Positions 50,054-58,723 of a stretch of DNA of 64,000 nucleotides are shown here, one piece after another (positions within the stretch are counted from its first letter, which is position 1; every line of letters begins with the position of its first letter). The position numbers and the translations under genes are program-made. Source of the stretch: Mycolicibacterium austroafricanum (GTDB lineage Bacteria; Actinomycetota; Actinomycetes; Mycobacteriales; Mycobacteriaceae); assembly GCF_902705885.1 (NCBI RefSeq), contig NZ_CACSIP010000075.1:89604-153603 (forward strand), read 5' to 3'. The notes beneath the pieces were generated by a model that was not told where the DNA came from, ran no database searches, and saw nothing but the letters and a program-made list of their open reading frames with translations.

Positions 50054-51652
50054 GTGACACACGATTTCTGGTACGAGCCTCTGACTCCTCTCGGCTTCCT
50101 GGATCGGGCGGCCGCCGTGCATCGCGACGGCGTCGCAGTCATCGACGGACCAGTTCAGCTGACATACGGTCAGCTGCTACAGCGGTGTCAGCGCCTGGCG
50201 GGCGCCCTCAGGGAGGATTCGGCCGTCGGGCCGGTCGCGGTGCTGGCACCGAACACACACGTGATGTTGGAGGCCCACTACGGAGTCCCCGGCTCCGGTT
50301 CTGCCCTCTTGACACTGAACATCCGGTTGAGCGAGCAGGAACTCGCCTGGATCGTCGACCACGCAGAGGCCTCGACGCTGATCTACGACAGCGAGTGGGC
50401 GGAGAAGGCGCGCGCAATTGCGGCTCTGTCGAATCGACCTCTTGCACTCGTGTGTGCGGGAGGACCCGACGATGAGTACGAGTCCATGCTTTCCTCGGCC
50501 GATGAGTTCTTCGAACCGGTCGCCGACGAGAACGGCGTGATCTCGCTCAACTACACGAGCGGAACGACGGGTAAGCCAAAAGGAGTGCTCTACCGCCACC
50601 GCGGCGCATACCTGCAGTCCCTGGCGATGGTCGCGCACACCGGTCTCAATGCGGATTCGGCTATGCTCTGGACCCTGCCGATGTTTCATTGCAACGGTTG
50701 GTGTTTCACGTGGGCGGTCACCGCGGCGACGGGAACGCATGTGTGCCTGCGATCGGTCGTTGCTGAGGATATCTGGCGTCTGATCGACGAAGCGGACATC
50801 ACGCATCTGAATGGGGCGCCCACGGTCCTGGCCATGATGGCCTACGCAAAGGAAGCTCGCCCACTGAGCGCAGGTCGCAAGCTGCTGGTGGGGACCGGAG
50901 GTGCACCGCCAACCCCGGCGATCCTGCGCCGGATGTCAGATCTGGGAATCGACATATTGCACCTCTACGGCCTCACCGAAACCTACGGTCCCGTCGTCTT
51001 CTCCGAATGGCGGAACAAGTGGAGCCATTTGGATGTGGGACAGACCGCAGCTCTGCGAGCCCGGCAAGGCATCGCCAACGTGGTCTCTCGGCCTGTGCGA
51101 ATCGTGGATTCCACAGGCGCCGATGTTCCTGCCGACGGCGCGACGATGGGGGAGGTGGCGGTCCGCGGCAACAACGTGATGGGGGGATACCTCAAGGATC
51201 CTGCCGCCACCGCCGAGGCCGCGCCCGACGGCTGGTTTCGCACCGGTGACCTCGGCGTAATGCATCCCGACGGTTACCTCGAACTACGGGACCGTAGCAA
51301 GGACGTCATCATCTCGGGCGGCGAGAACATCTCGTCGATCGAGATCGAGAACGTCATCGCATCGCATCCGTCCGTGCTCGAGGTCGCCGTCATCGCCGTA
51401 CCGGACGACAAGTGGGGCGAGGTTCCCGGCGCCTACGTCACACTCCACGACGGTGCTCTCGCCAGTGCGTCTGACATCGTCACGCACGTCAGACAGAGTC
51501 TCGCCGGTTTCAAGGTCCCCAAGCGGGTCACCTTCGGGCCACTGCCCAAGACCGCCACGGGCAAGGTGAAGAAGTACGCGCTTCGAAGCGGATGCGAGGA
51601 AGGACGGCTGGCGGATCACACCTCCGCAGCCGGCAGCAATAGCGCTAGCTGA
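50054..51652 (+). CDS. Acyl-CoA synthetase (AMP-forming ligase)
   Basis: A 532-residue protein; I place the start at the GTG at 50054 because the family domain begins there (FWYEPLTPLGFLDRAAAVH) and the long upstream frame covers the promoter. It has the AMP-binding loop YTSGTTGKPKG, LYGLTETYGP, WFRTGDLG, RDRSKDVIISGGENIS and the C-terminal PKTATGKVKKYALR with the adenylation Lys. It should activate a carboxylic acid with ATP and CoA, a plausible entry step to beta-oxidation here. It is followed by a flavin reductase gene. Confidence 0.93.
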   Translation: MTHDFWYEPLTPLGFLDRAAAVHRDGVAVIDGPVQLTYGQLLQRCQRLAGALREDSAVGPVAVLAPNTHVMLEAHYGVPGSGSALLTLNIRLSEQELAWIVDHAEASTLIYDSEWAEKARAIAALSNRPLALVCAGGPDDEYESMLSSADEFFEPVADENGVISLNYTSGTTGKPKGVLYRHRGAYLQSLAMVAHTGLNADSAMLWTLPMFHCNGWCFTWAVTAATGTHVCLRSVVAEDIWRLIDEADITHLNGAPTVLAMMAYAKEARPLSAGRKLLVGTGGAPPTPAILRRMSDLGIDILHLYGLTETYGPVVFSEWRNKWSHLDVGQTAALRARQGIANVVSRPVRIVDSTGADVPADGATMGEVAVRGNNVMGGYLKDPAATAEAAPDGWFRTGDLGVMHPDGYLELRDRSKDVIISGGENISSIEIENVIASHPSVLEVAVIAVPDDKWGEVPGAYVTLHDGALASASDIVTHVRQSLAGFKVPKRVTFGPLPKTATGKVKKYALRSGCEEGRLADHTSAAGSNSAS

Positions 51653-51720
51653 CACGCACCGGAGAATTCGCTTCACCGCCAACTTGGTTGATGACAAAGG
51701 ACATAAGGGTTATTCCGCAG

Positions 51721-52224
51721 ATGACAAACGCATTCAGCACCCATGTTCTCCGCGACGCATATGGACGCCATCCCGCAGGCGTCGTCTTCGTCGGCGCGTT
51801 CGTGGACGGCGAACCGTGTGGGTTGACCGCCAGCAGCTTCGTGCCGGTGTCGCTCGAGCCCGCACTCGTGTCGTTCTGCGTGCAGAAAACCTCAAAGACC
51901 TGGCCGAAACTCGCGTCGTCGCGATCTCTGGGCATCAGCGTGTTGAGCGAGGGCCACAAGAATGCCATCCGTACGCTGTCGGCAAAGTCAGGGAACCGCT
52001 TCGCGGACGTGACCGTCACGACGTCCGATCAGGGTGCGGTCTTCGTAAACAGCTGCGGTCTGTGGCTTGAGGGAGAGATCGACCAAATCGTCGATGCAGG
52101 CGACCACGTCATCGTCGTCGTTCGCTTGACCTCCGTCACGGTTCACGACGAGGAGGCTTCGCCGGTGATCTTCTACCGCAGCGCTTGCAGAGTACTCGCC
52201 GCGGACATCGATTCCGCCGGCTGA
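51721..52224 (+). CDS. Flavin reductase-like protein (HpaC family)
   Basis: About 167 residues from the ATG at 51721; ATG 51691 is also possible. It shows HPAGVVFVGAFVDGEPCGLT, ASSFVPVSLEPALVSFCVQK and the C-terminal SPVIFYRSACRVL, all typical of the small flavin:NADH reductases that feed reduced flavin to monooxygenases. It is co-directional with the ligase gene 68 nt upstream. No two-component monooxygenase gene is adjacent, although the LLM proteins could use its product. Confidence 0.87.
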   Translation: MTNAFSTHVLRDAYGRHPAGVVFVGAFVDGEPCGLTASSFVPVSLEPALVSFCVQKTSKTWPKLASSRSLGISVLSEGHKNAIRTLSAKSGNRFADVTVTTSDQGAVFVNSCGLWLEGEIDQIVDAGDHVIVVVRLTSVTVHDEEASPVIFYRSACRVLAADIDSAG

Positions 52225-52251
52225 CGGTAACGCCTTACGGTCGCCGAAAGC

Positions 52252-53031
52252 TCACGTTCCAGTCCACTGCGGGGCACGCTTCTCTGCGAAAGCGAGCGCC
52301 CCCTCGCGCGCATCGTTTCCAGTCACCACAGGCATCAGAATCTCCGACTGCGCGCGCCATACGTCGACAGCGTCCCATCCGGGAGCCTCGACGATGATCC
52401 GCTTGGTCGCCGCGACGGCTAGCGGCCCGTTGGCAGCGATCTTCTCGGCAAGGCCGATGGCGCCATCCAACGCACCTGACGGTTCCGTCAACAGGTTGAC
52501 CAACCCCAGTTCGCTTGCGCGCTGTGCGGACAGGATCTCACCGGTAAGAGCAAGTTCCATGGCGACCGCGTACGGAATCCGCTGCGGCATCCGCAACAAG
52601 CCGCCTCCACCTGCTACCAGTCCGCGTTTGACCTCGGGAAGACCGAACGCCGCTTCGCGCGACGCGACGATAAGGTCCGTGGCCAATGCCAGTTCGGTTC
52701 CGCCGGCCAGGGCATAACCTTCGACCGCTGCAATCAGCGGCTTGGCAGGGGGACGTTCGGTGAAACCCAGGCCACGACCCTCCACCGCGATTTCCTCACC
52801 CCGCGTGAAAGCTTTCAGGTCCATACCGGCACTGAAGGACCCCCCGGTACCGGTCAGAATGCCCACCGAGAGATTCGAGTCGTCATCAAGGCGACTCATC
52901 GCGTCGGCCAGACCTCTGCTCACTGCGCCGTTGATGGCATTCTTGGCTTCGGGCCGGTTGATGGTGATGATCAGAATGCGGCCGCGCTGTTCGACGAGCA
53001 CAGGCTCGTGAGGCCCGTCTGATGTGGTCAC
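52252..53031 (-). CDS. Enoyl-CoA hydratase/isomerase family protein
   Basis: A 259-residue crotonase from a GTG at 53031 with GAGGA 8 nt upstream; the open frame to 53226 has no homologous content. It shows INRPEAKNAINGAVS, SFSAGMDLKAF and VEGYALAGGTELALATD for the oxyanion hole. FGLPEVKRGLVAGGGG carries the usual Glu position, and the C-terminus has GNDAREGALAFAEKRAPQW. It should hydrate or isomerise an enoyl-CoA. It lies downstream of the third amidohydrolase on the same strand. Confidence 0.92.
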   Translation of the reverse strand: MTTSDGPHEPVLVEQRGRILIITINRPEAKNAINGAVSRGLADAMSRLDDDSNLSVGILTGTGGSFSAGMDLKAFTRGEEIAVEGRGLGFTERPPAKPLIAAVEGYALAGGTELALATDLIVASREAAFGLPEVKRGLVAGGGGLLRMPQRIPYAVAMELALTGEILSAQRASELGLVNLLTEPSGALDGAIGLAEKIAANGPLAVAATKRIIVEAPGWDAVDVWRAQSEILMPVVTGNDAREGALAFAEKRAPQWTGT

Positions 53032-53144
53032 GCAGTATTCCTCGCTATCCTTCGATGGTTTGCGCTGGCTGGCCGGCGCACCCTGAAACCCTTTGCGGCG
53101 AATCAGATCCCGACGCACCCAAGAAGCTGTTCGAACCTCAGCTG

Positions 53145-54344
53145 TCACACAGTTTGCACCGAGGGGCGCGACACCCGTGGGAAGTTGAGCATGCGCCGGG
53201 CGTTGTCTTCGACGATCATGGCGCACTCGTCGTCGGGGACATCGGCAAGTACCTCCGCGGCGCGCTTGCGCGAATTCGGCCAGTTCGAATCGGAGTGCGG
53301 GAAGTCGATCTCCAACGTGATTCGATCAACACCCACGCTGTGCCGGTTGCGCAGGCCGTGCTCATCGTCGATGAAGCAGCCCCAGAAGTGCCTCTTGAAC
53401 AGGTCCGACGGACGAGCATCGAAATCGATTGACTGATAGTAGCGGTGCCGCTCCCACACATAGTCGGACCGCTCCAGGATGTAGGGCAACCAGCCGATTC
53501 CGCCTTCGGCGAGGGAGAACTGTAGATTCGGGAACCTCTGCAACTTGCCGGAGAACAGCAGGTCGACCGTGGTCCACATCAGGTTGGTCGCGAACAGGGT
53601 GATAGCCACCGCGAAGGGAGCACCCACCGCGCCGCTGAGCGCCGCCCCGTTACGCGAGTCCATCGAGGAGAACGAGAACCCCGGAACGAACGAGCCCGAC
53701 CCGAAGTGCAGCGACACAGGCATGCCGGCGTCGGAGCACACGTCCCACAGCGGATCCCAGTGATCTGAGTGAAATGACGGCAGGCCGAGTGGCACCGGGC
53801 TGTCCGGGAACGTGACGGTCCGGGCGCCTTTGGCCGCGACACGCTTGGCCTCGGCGACGGAAGCTTCGATGTCCCACACCGGAAGCAGTGCCAGCGGGAT
53901 GTACCGTTCGGGCGCCGAGGCACACCACTCGTCGATGTGGAAGTCGTTCCACGCCTTCACACATTCGACGGCGAGGTCCTTGTCCTTCGCCTTCACGAAG
54001 GTACTGGCGGCGAATCCGGGGAACGACGGGAAGCAGAGCGCGGCCTGAACCCCGTCGAGGTCCATGTCGGCAATACGTGCGACCGGGTCGTAGCAGCCGG
54101 GGATCATGTCTTCGTACCGAACCGGATCCAGGCCCCACTCCTGCGGCGGTCGCCCGGCCACGGCGTTGAGGCCGATGGTCGGGAAGATCTCGCCATCGAA
54201 GGACCACAGGTGCTTATCGTCGATCTCGACGATACGTGGGCCAGCCTCGCGGTACTTCTGCGGCAGCCTGTCCTGCCAGACCCGGGGATGTTCGATGAGG
54301 TGATCATCAACGGAGACGATCTGATGTTCGTCACGCAGTGGCAT
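53145..54344 (-). CDS. Amidohydrolase-2 family metal-dependent hydrolase
   Basis: A 399-residue protein from the ATG at 54344 with GAGGAG upstream; the frame continues to 54500 but crosses the AT-rich promoter. It has VSVDDHLIEHPRVWQDRLPQ (Asp-x-His-x2-Glu), MPVSLHFGSGSFVPG in the middle and ITLEIDFPHSDSNWPNS near the end. It is the third PF04909 protein of the window and closest in layout to the one at 47626. Its promoter holds a sequence fitting the KstR pattern at 54470. Confidence 0.92.
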   Translation of the reverse strand: MPLRDEHQIVSVDDHLIEHPRVWQDRLPQKYREAGPRIVEIDDKHLWSFDGEIFPTIGLNAVAGRPPQEWGLDPVRYEDMIPGCYDPVARIADMDLDGVQAALCFPSFPGFAASTFVKAKDKDLAVECVKAWNDFHIDEWCASAPERYIPLALLPVWDIEASVAEAKRVAAKGARTVTFPDSPVPLGLPSFHSDHWDPLWDVCSDAGMPVSLHFGSGSFVPGFSFSSMDSRNGAALSGAVGAPFAVAITLFATNLMWTTVDLLFSGKLQRFPNLQFSLAEGGIGWLPYILERSDYVWERHRYYQSIDFDARPSDLFKRHFWGCFIDDEHGLRNRHSVGVDRITLEIDFPHSDSNWPNSRKRAAEVLADVPDDECAMIVEDNARRMLNFPRVSRPSVQTV

Positions 54345-54469
54345 AACGCTCCTCGAGTGTCGGTCGAACCAGGACGCACCAGTCGGCATGCCGAACGGGC
54401 CGCACGGCCGCCCGGGACATCTGGGCCCCTCTGTGCACTGACGGCGGAGCCCGAGGCGTCGACTCCCAC

Positions 54470-54483
54470 TATAACCCGTTATA
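54470..54483. promoter_or_regulatory. TATAACCCGTTATA palindrome (KstR-like pattern)
   Basis: This 14-bp palindrome satisfies the published KstR consensus TnnAACnnGTTnnA at every fixed position. It lies between the divergent amidohydrolase (54344) and the small gene at 54546. KstR itself is not in the window. The AT-rich arms also resemble the local TATAACTGTTATA elements, so another regulator is possible. Confidence 0.5.
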
Positions 54484-54545
54484 TAGTTAGATCCATACAA
54501 TTTGGTGGCAAGCGCGCCAAATACCTCGACGGACGGGAGTGCGAA

Positions 54546-54854
54546 ATGGACTCGGGCGAGTCACTCGGAGCAGAGCGCGAGCCGCTGGACGAAGACGATC
54601 ACGACCTGCTGACCTTCGGCGAAGTGGGTGAGCGACTCCGCATTGAGATCGCCAACGCGAAAACCCAACTCGACGACGCTCGCACCAGCGGCGACGGCGA
54701 CGCCATCGACAAGGCGTCGGTGCGCCTGGAGGCATTACTCGACGCCGCATCCAGGAACAGCGCGGGTACACTGAACGACGCGAACTTTGAGAAGTTCTTC
54801 GGATATCCCGGGACCGCCAAACGCAGCACCGACGACCGTCCCAGCGAGGCGTGA
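54546..54854 (+). CDS. Small acidic protein, function unknown
   Basis: A 102-residue protein from ATG 54546 with CGGGAG upstream (GACGGGAGTGCGAA). It is acidic and largely helical (LLTFGEVGERLRIEIANAKT, DAIDKASVRLEALLDAA) with a coiled-coil look. I recall similar small mycobacterial proteins labelled acyl-CoA synthase without proof. It starts 63 nt after the KstR-like palindrome and is divergent from the amidohydrolase. It may be a regulatory or adaptor protein. Confidence 0.65.
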   Translation: MDSGESLGAEREPLDEDDHDLLTFGEVGERLRIEIANAKTQLDDARTSGDGDAIDKASVRLEALLDAASRNSAGTLNDANFEKFFGYPGTAKRSTDDRPSEA

Positions 54855-54884
54855 ACCACCCGCAGAACGGGAGCGCCGGACGCG

Positions 54885-56378
54885 TCAGGGATACGCGATG
54901 GTCTTCGTCTCCAGGTACTGCTCGAAACCCTCGTGCCCATTCTGGCGCCCGATACCACTCATCTTGTATCCGCCAAACGGAGCGTCAGCCCCGTAGAAGA
55001 CCGCACCGTTGACATTCATCGTGCCTGTGCGGACCCGGCGAGCGACCGCCAGGGCACGGTCAGCGCTACCCAGAACCGCACCAGCCAACCCGTAGCTCGA
55101 TGCGTTCGCCAGCGTGACTGCTCCGTCGTCACCGCCCTCGTACGCCGTGATGGTCAGAACCGGTCCGAAAATCTCCTCGTTGAACAGGCGGTGACCGGGA
55201 TCCACGTCGGCGAACACCGTGGGTTCCACGTAATATCCGCGGTTCAGATCCTTCGGGACCCCACCGCCGACGGTCAGACGTCCCCCCTGGGCGCTGCCGA
55301 TCTTGATGTAGTTGAGTACCCGCTCCCGTTGACGTTCTGAAATCACGGGTCCGCACAGAGTAGCGGGATCGGTCGGATCACCGACGGGCACAGCCAAACA
55401 CATCTGCGTGATCGCCTCGACCGCCGCATCGTAGAGGCTGGCAGGTACGAGCACGCGCGGCGTGAGACCACACCCCTGCCCCGCGTGGATGAAGGCACCG
55501 ATACACCCGGGCAGCGCGGTTTCGAGGTCGGCGTCGTCGAGCAGGATGTAGGCCGACTTTCCGCCGAGTTCGAGCAGCGTTCGCTTCATAGTGGCTGCCG
55601 ACAGGCTCTGGATGTGCTGGCCAACCGCGGTGGAACCCGTGAACGAGACCATATCGACCCGCGGGTCCGTGACCAGTGTCTGTGCGAGTTCGTTGCTCGA
55701 CGTCGGCACGATGTTCACCACGCCCGACGGAATGTCCGTCTTCTCGGCGATGACGCGGCCGAGTCGCAGCGCATTCCACGGCGTCTCCATCGCCGGTTTG
55801 AGCACGACGGTGTTGCCGGTGGCGAGAGCCTGCCCGATCTTGTTGAGGGCAATCTCGAACGGGAAGTTCCATGCCGAGATGGCACCCACCACGCCGAGTG
55901 GCTCCTTGAGCACCCGGCGCCGATACGGCGAGCCCAATAGAGCTGCGTCGGGAAGCTCTCTTTCCCAGGGGAATACATTGATGTAATGCGCAGGCCAGCG
56001 GATCGCGTCCGCCATCGGCCAGTCGAGTTGAGGACCGAACGTCGACGATAGTGGGCATCCGGTTTCCGCTATCAGTTCCGACCGAAGCTGCTCCAGCTCC
56101 TCGAGCAACGCGTTGTGCAACTGCAGCAGGCAATGCTCGCGGAAGCCGTGGTTGTTCGCCCATCCGGTGTTGTCGAAGGCGTGCCGTGCTGCCGCGATCG
56201 CCGCCTCCATATCCTCCGGGCCTGCGTCGGCGGCGACACCCAGGATCTCCTCGGTCGCCGGATTGATGTTATTTGCGGTTCGGCCGCGGACGGCCCCCCG
56301 AAGCTCGCCGTTGATGTACAGCCGCGTCTCCGGACTGAATACTTCGGTGTCGTTCATCGTCGGCTGAACCGTCACCAT
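54885..56378 (-). CDS. Aldehyde dehydrogenase family protein
   Basis: A 497-residue protein from the ATG at 56378, which has AGGAG 5 nt upstream; the frame stays open to 56819 but antisense to the next gene. It has GVVGAISAWNFPFEIALNKI, KPAMETPWNALRL, LLELGGKSAYILLDDADLET with the Glu base, and the catalytic Cys in HAGQGCGLTPR. It should oxidise an aldehyde with NAD(P)+. It is divergent from an acyl-CoA dehydrogenase-like pair with an 86-bp shared promoter. Confidence 0.92.
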   Translation of the reverse strand: MVTVQPTMNDTEVFSPETRLYINGELRGAVRGRTANNINPATEEILGVAADAGPEDMEAAIAAARHAFDNTGWANNHGFREHCLLQLHNALLEELEQLRSELIAETGCPLSSTFGPQLDWPMADAIRWPAHYINVFPWERELPDAALLGSPYRRRVLKEPLGVVGAISAWNFPFEIALNKIGQALATGNTVVLKPAMETPWNALRLGRVIAEKTDIPSGVVNIVPTSSNELAQTLVTDPRVDMVSFTGSTAVGQHIQSLSAATMKRTLLELGGKSAYILLDDADLETALPGCIGAFIHAGQGCGLTPRVLVPASLYDAAVEAITQMCLAVPVGDPTDPATLCGPVISERQRERVLNYIKIGSAQGGRLTVGGGVPKDLNRGYYVEPTVFADVDPGHRLFNEEIFGPVLTITAYEGGDDGAVTLANASSYGLAGAVLGSADRALAVARRVRTGTMNVNGAVFYGADAPFGGYKMSGIGRQNGHEGFEQYLETKTIAYP

Positions 56379-56421
56379 CTTTGCTCCTGTCGCATGCTGA
56401 CACCCTGTGCTATCCATAACA

Positions 56422-56434
56422 TATAACTGTTTAG
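56422..56434. promoter_or_regulatory. AT-rich promoter/operator element
   Basis: TATAACTGTTTAG lies midway in the 86-bp divergent promoter of the aldehyde dehydrogenase and the dehydrogenase pair. It is close to TATAACTGTTATA at 59503 and to TATACCTGTTTAG at 48903. Confidence 0.45.
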
Positions 56435-56464
56435 TTGGTTCACGTGTCAAAGTCGTGACACTGC

Positions 56465-57643
56465 GTGAAGGAGCAGACCCAGACCGTGGATACAGCCGCG
56501 CGAAGCGAGTACGCATCCGAAGCCGCGACGTTCCGGCACGGATTCCGGCGCTATCTGCGGGATCTCGGCGACGCAGATCAGTGGCGCTCGGCGCGCTTTG
56601 GCAACGCGGAGTCGGTGTTCGAGCACGACGCCGACCGGATGTACCGGCTCTACGCCGACGGTTGGAGCCGGTTCGGCTGGCCCGAGTGGGCCGGCGGGTT
56701 CGGCGGCACCCAGGAGCACCGCATGGCGTACTTCGACGAATTGACGCGTGCCCGGCTGCCTCAACCATTGCAGCATCAATCTCTCGAGCGGTTCCTCCCC
56801 ACTCTGATCGAGCACGCACCCGACCTCGCGGCGGTGTACCTGCCCCAGTACCTGCGCGGCACTGAATGGTGGTCTACGAACGCAGCCGACTGGCCGGCAT
56901 GTGGTGATCCGACGACGCTCGCGATCTCTGCGCTAGCCGCCGGTCGCGACAATGTGATCCTGCGCGGCCCACAGACGTGGAGCTACATCGGCCCCAACCC
57001 GACCCAGCTCATGCTCCTGGCCAAGACTGAGCACGGCGCTGCATCGATGTTCCTGGTGAGCGCCGCCGCGCCTGGCTCCGCGATTCGCAGAGTTCCGGCG
57101 GCGGGCGGCCGCCCCGACATCGTCGAAGTCACCGTCAATCACCTTCGGGTCGCCGGATCGCGCGTCATCGGCGACGTCGGTGCTGGACTATCTGTGATGC
57201 AACGTATTTCGTTAGCCCCGCGCGGCCTTGGGTGCTACGCGGATCTCAGCAAGCTTCTCTTCGACCTCGGCCTGCTACGAGAGGCTATGGCAACGCATGG
57301 ATCCAGCCAAGGGCAGCGGCAACGCTTCGCACAGGTGTACGTCGACGTAGTTTCTGCCCAGGCACTCGCCAGTGAGACGATCCGAGCCGAGGCTCCGCAG
57401 CTACCCGGCGGTGCAGATGTCGAAACGATACTGCTTCGGCAGGTGCGCCAGCGGGTCAGCGATCTGATCCTCGACGTGGGACGGTCCCACATCATCAGAG
57501 GTACGAACGCGGGCGGTGAGTCACTCGGCTCCGCCCGGGCGGACTGGTGGTACTCACGCGCGGCCGACGCTGCTCATCCGGCACGCCGTCAACCTCACGT
57601 GGGTCTCGACGGTCATTCGTCCAGGAAGGTTCAGCAGCCGTGA
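56465..57643 (+). CDS. Diverged acyl-CoA dehydrogenase-like protein, first of a pair
   Basis: A 392-residue protein from a GTG start; GTG 56486 is an alternative. It keeps the N-terminal layout (ATFRHGFRRYLRDLGDADQW, WSRFGWPEWAGGFGGTQEHR) and a mid-region NVILRGPQTWSYIGPNPTQL in place of the KxWxT motif. The usual SEPxAGSD and GGTxEI stretches are strongly changed (ADWPACGDPTT, RGTNAGGESLGSAR). It may be a non-catalytic or specialised subunit. It overlaps the next gene by 4 nt (GTGA), suggesting a heteromeric enzyme. Confidence 0.8.
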   Translation: MKEQTQTVDTAARSEYASEAATFRHGFRRYLRDLGDADQWRSARFGNAESVFEHDADRMYRLYADGWSRFGWPEWAGGFGGTQEHRMAYFDELTRARLPQPLQHQSLERFLPTLIEHAPDLAAVYLPQYLRGTEWWSTNAADWPACGDPTTLAISALAAGRDNVILRGPQTWSYIGPNPTQLMLLAKTEHGAASMFLVSAAAPGSAIRRVPAAGGRPDIVEVTVNHLRVAGSRVIGDVGAGLSVMQRISLAPRGLGCYADLSKLLFDLGLLREAMATHGSSQGQRQRFAQVYVDVVSAQALASETIRAEAPQLPGGADVETILLRQVRQRVSDLILDVGRSHIIRGTNAGGESLGSARADWWYSRAADAAHPARRQPHVGLDGHSSRKVQQP

Positions 57644-58644
57644 GTGACATCAAGTGGGACCTCGTCGAAGAACGCGTGCACCGCCTCTTCGAAGAACTGG
57701 CGCACTCGCAAGAACCTGCGGACAGCGGTGGGGCTATCACCCCAGTTGAGTTTGCATCGGTCGACGCGCTGCTAGCCGATGTCGGATGGCCCGCCATCGA
57801 AGCCGATTTCCCGACCGAAGCGTGCGAACTGCTGTTCCGGGCGCAGGGCCGCACGCTTGCACAGACCGACTGCTTGAGCCGAGCGATGTTGGCCGAACTA
57901 TCGTGGCTACCCGACGACGTCAACGGCATCGTGCTGCCAGATGTTAGATGGGGTGAGACTCCCAGAGCAGCTCAAGAGGTTTCTGGAATCATTATCGGCC
58001 CCTTTCGCGGACGTGTCGCCGTTCCGGTGTCGGGTCCGATGGGCACGGTGTCAGTAGGGGTCGTCGAGGCATCGCGACTCGAAGGCCAACGCCTGGACAC
58101 CTTCGACTCGTCCGTCTCGTGGACCTCGGTAAGCGGACCACTCGACTTCCCTCTCGTCGAGGCGTCGACGGAGTGGTACCGGGCAGTTTCGGCGGCTCAA
58201 CGCGGACTGTCCACAGAACTCGTCGCCCTCGCCGATTCGGTGTTGATGGTCTTCGTCGATGGCGGCGGGGACCACACCTCCACCCGCGAGCTCCCGAGCT
58301 TCGTTGACGTCACATGCCATCAAGTCGCCCAAGCAACAGCGGTCCTCGAAGGAGCCCGCGCACTGCTCGCCGAATCATGGCGCTACGGCGGTCGGCTATC
58401 TGCTCTCGCCGCAAAGTGCGCCGCCGGCCGTGCTCACCGTGCCGTGAGCGAGTTGGCGCTGCAGTCGTTGGGGCTGCAGAGCTGGACGCGAGAACCCCTG
58501 ATCGCCAGGTACGTGGCTCGCGGGATGCAACTCGACGCTCTCTGCGGATCTCACGAACACCTCGAGGCCGTTCTGGGAGAGCGGCTTTTTGAGATTTGCA
58601 CTGCCGGGCAGCCGCTTCCGTCCGTGCTGACATTGGCGCCCTGA
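57640..58644 (+). CDS. Diverged acyl-CoA dehydrogenase-like protein, second of a pair
   Basis: A 334-residue protein with GTG start inside the previous stop. It has helical blocks of a short FadE subunit (FPTEACELLFRAQGRTLAQT, FVDVTCHQVAQATAVLEGAR), but the region that normally reads HGG(I/A)G is LQSLGLQSWTREPLIARYV. It probably pairs with the product of 56465. Two diverged subunits in one unit suggest an unusual substrate or loss of dehydrogenase activity. Assignment rests on position, size and weak motif resemblance. Confidence 0.72.
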   Translation: MSDIKWDLVEERVHRLFEELAHSQEPADSGGAITPVEFASVDALLADVGWPAIEADFPTEACELLFRAQGRTLAQTDCLSRAMLAELSWLPDDVNGIVLPDVRWGETPRAAQEVSGIIIGPFRGRVAVPVSGPMGTVSVGVVEASRLEGQRLDTFDSSVSWTSVSGPLDFPLVEASTEWYRAVSAAQRGLSTELVALADSVLMVFVDGGGDHTSTRELPSFVDVTCHQVAQATAVLEGARALLAESWRYGGRLSALAAKCAAGRAHRAVSELALQSLGLQSWTREPLIARYVARGMQLDALCGSHEHLEAVLGERLFEICTAGQPLPSVLTLAP

Positions 58645-58723
58645 AACGACGTCCTCGGTCACGGTCAACCCGCGCGGCGCGCCACCGCACCACGCGGCCG
58701 CGCCACTGCCGGCCCGACCAGCA

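Noticed and set aside
53937..54545. N-terminal extension of the small acidic protein
   Set aside because: It runs antisense through the amidohydrolase and its promoter; the ATG at 54546 is the sensible start.
56379..56819. N-terminal extension of the aldehyde dehydrogenase
   Set aside because: It is antisense to the acyl-CoA dehydrogenase-like gene and non-homologous; AGGAG precedes the ATG at 56378.
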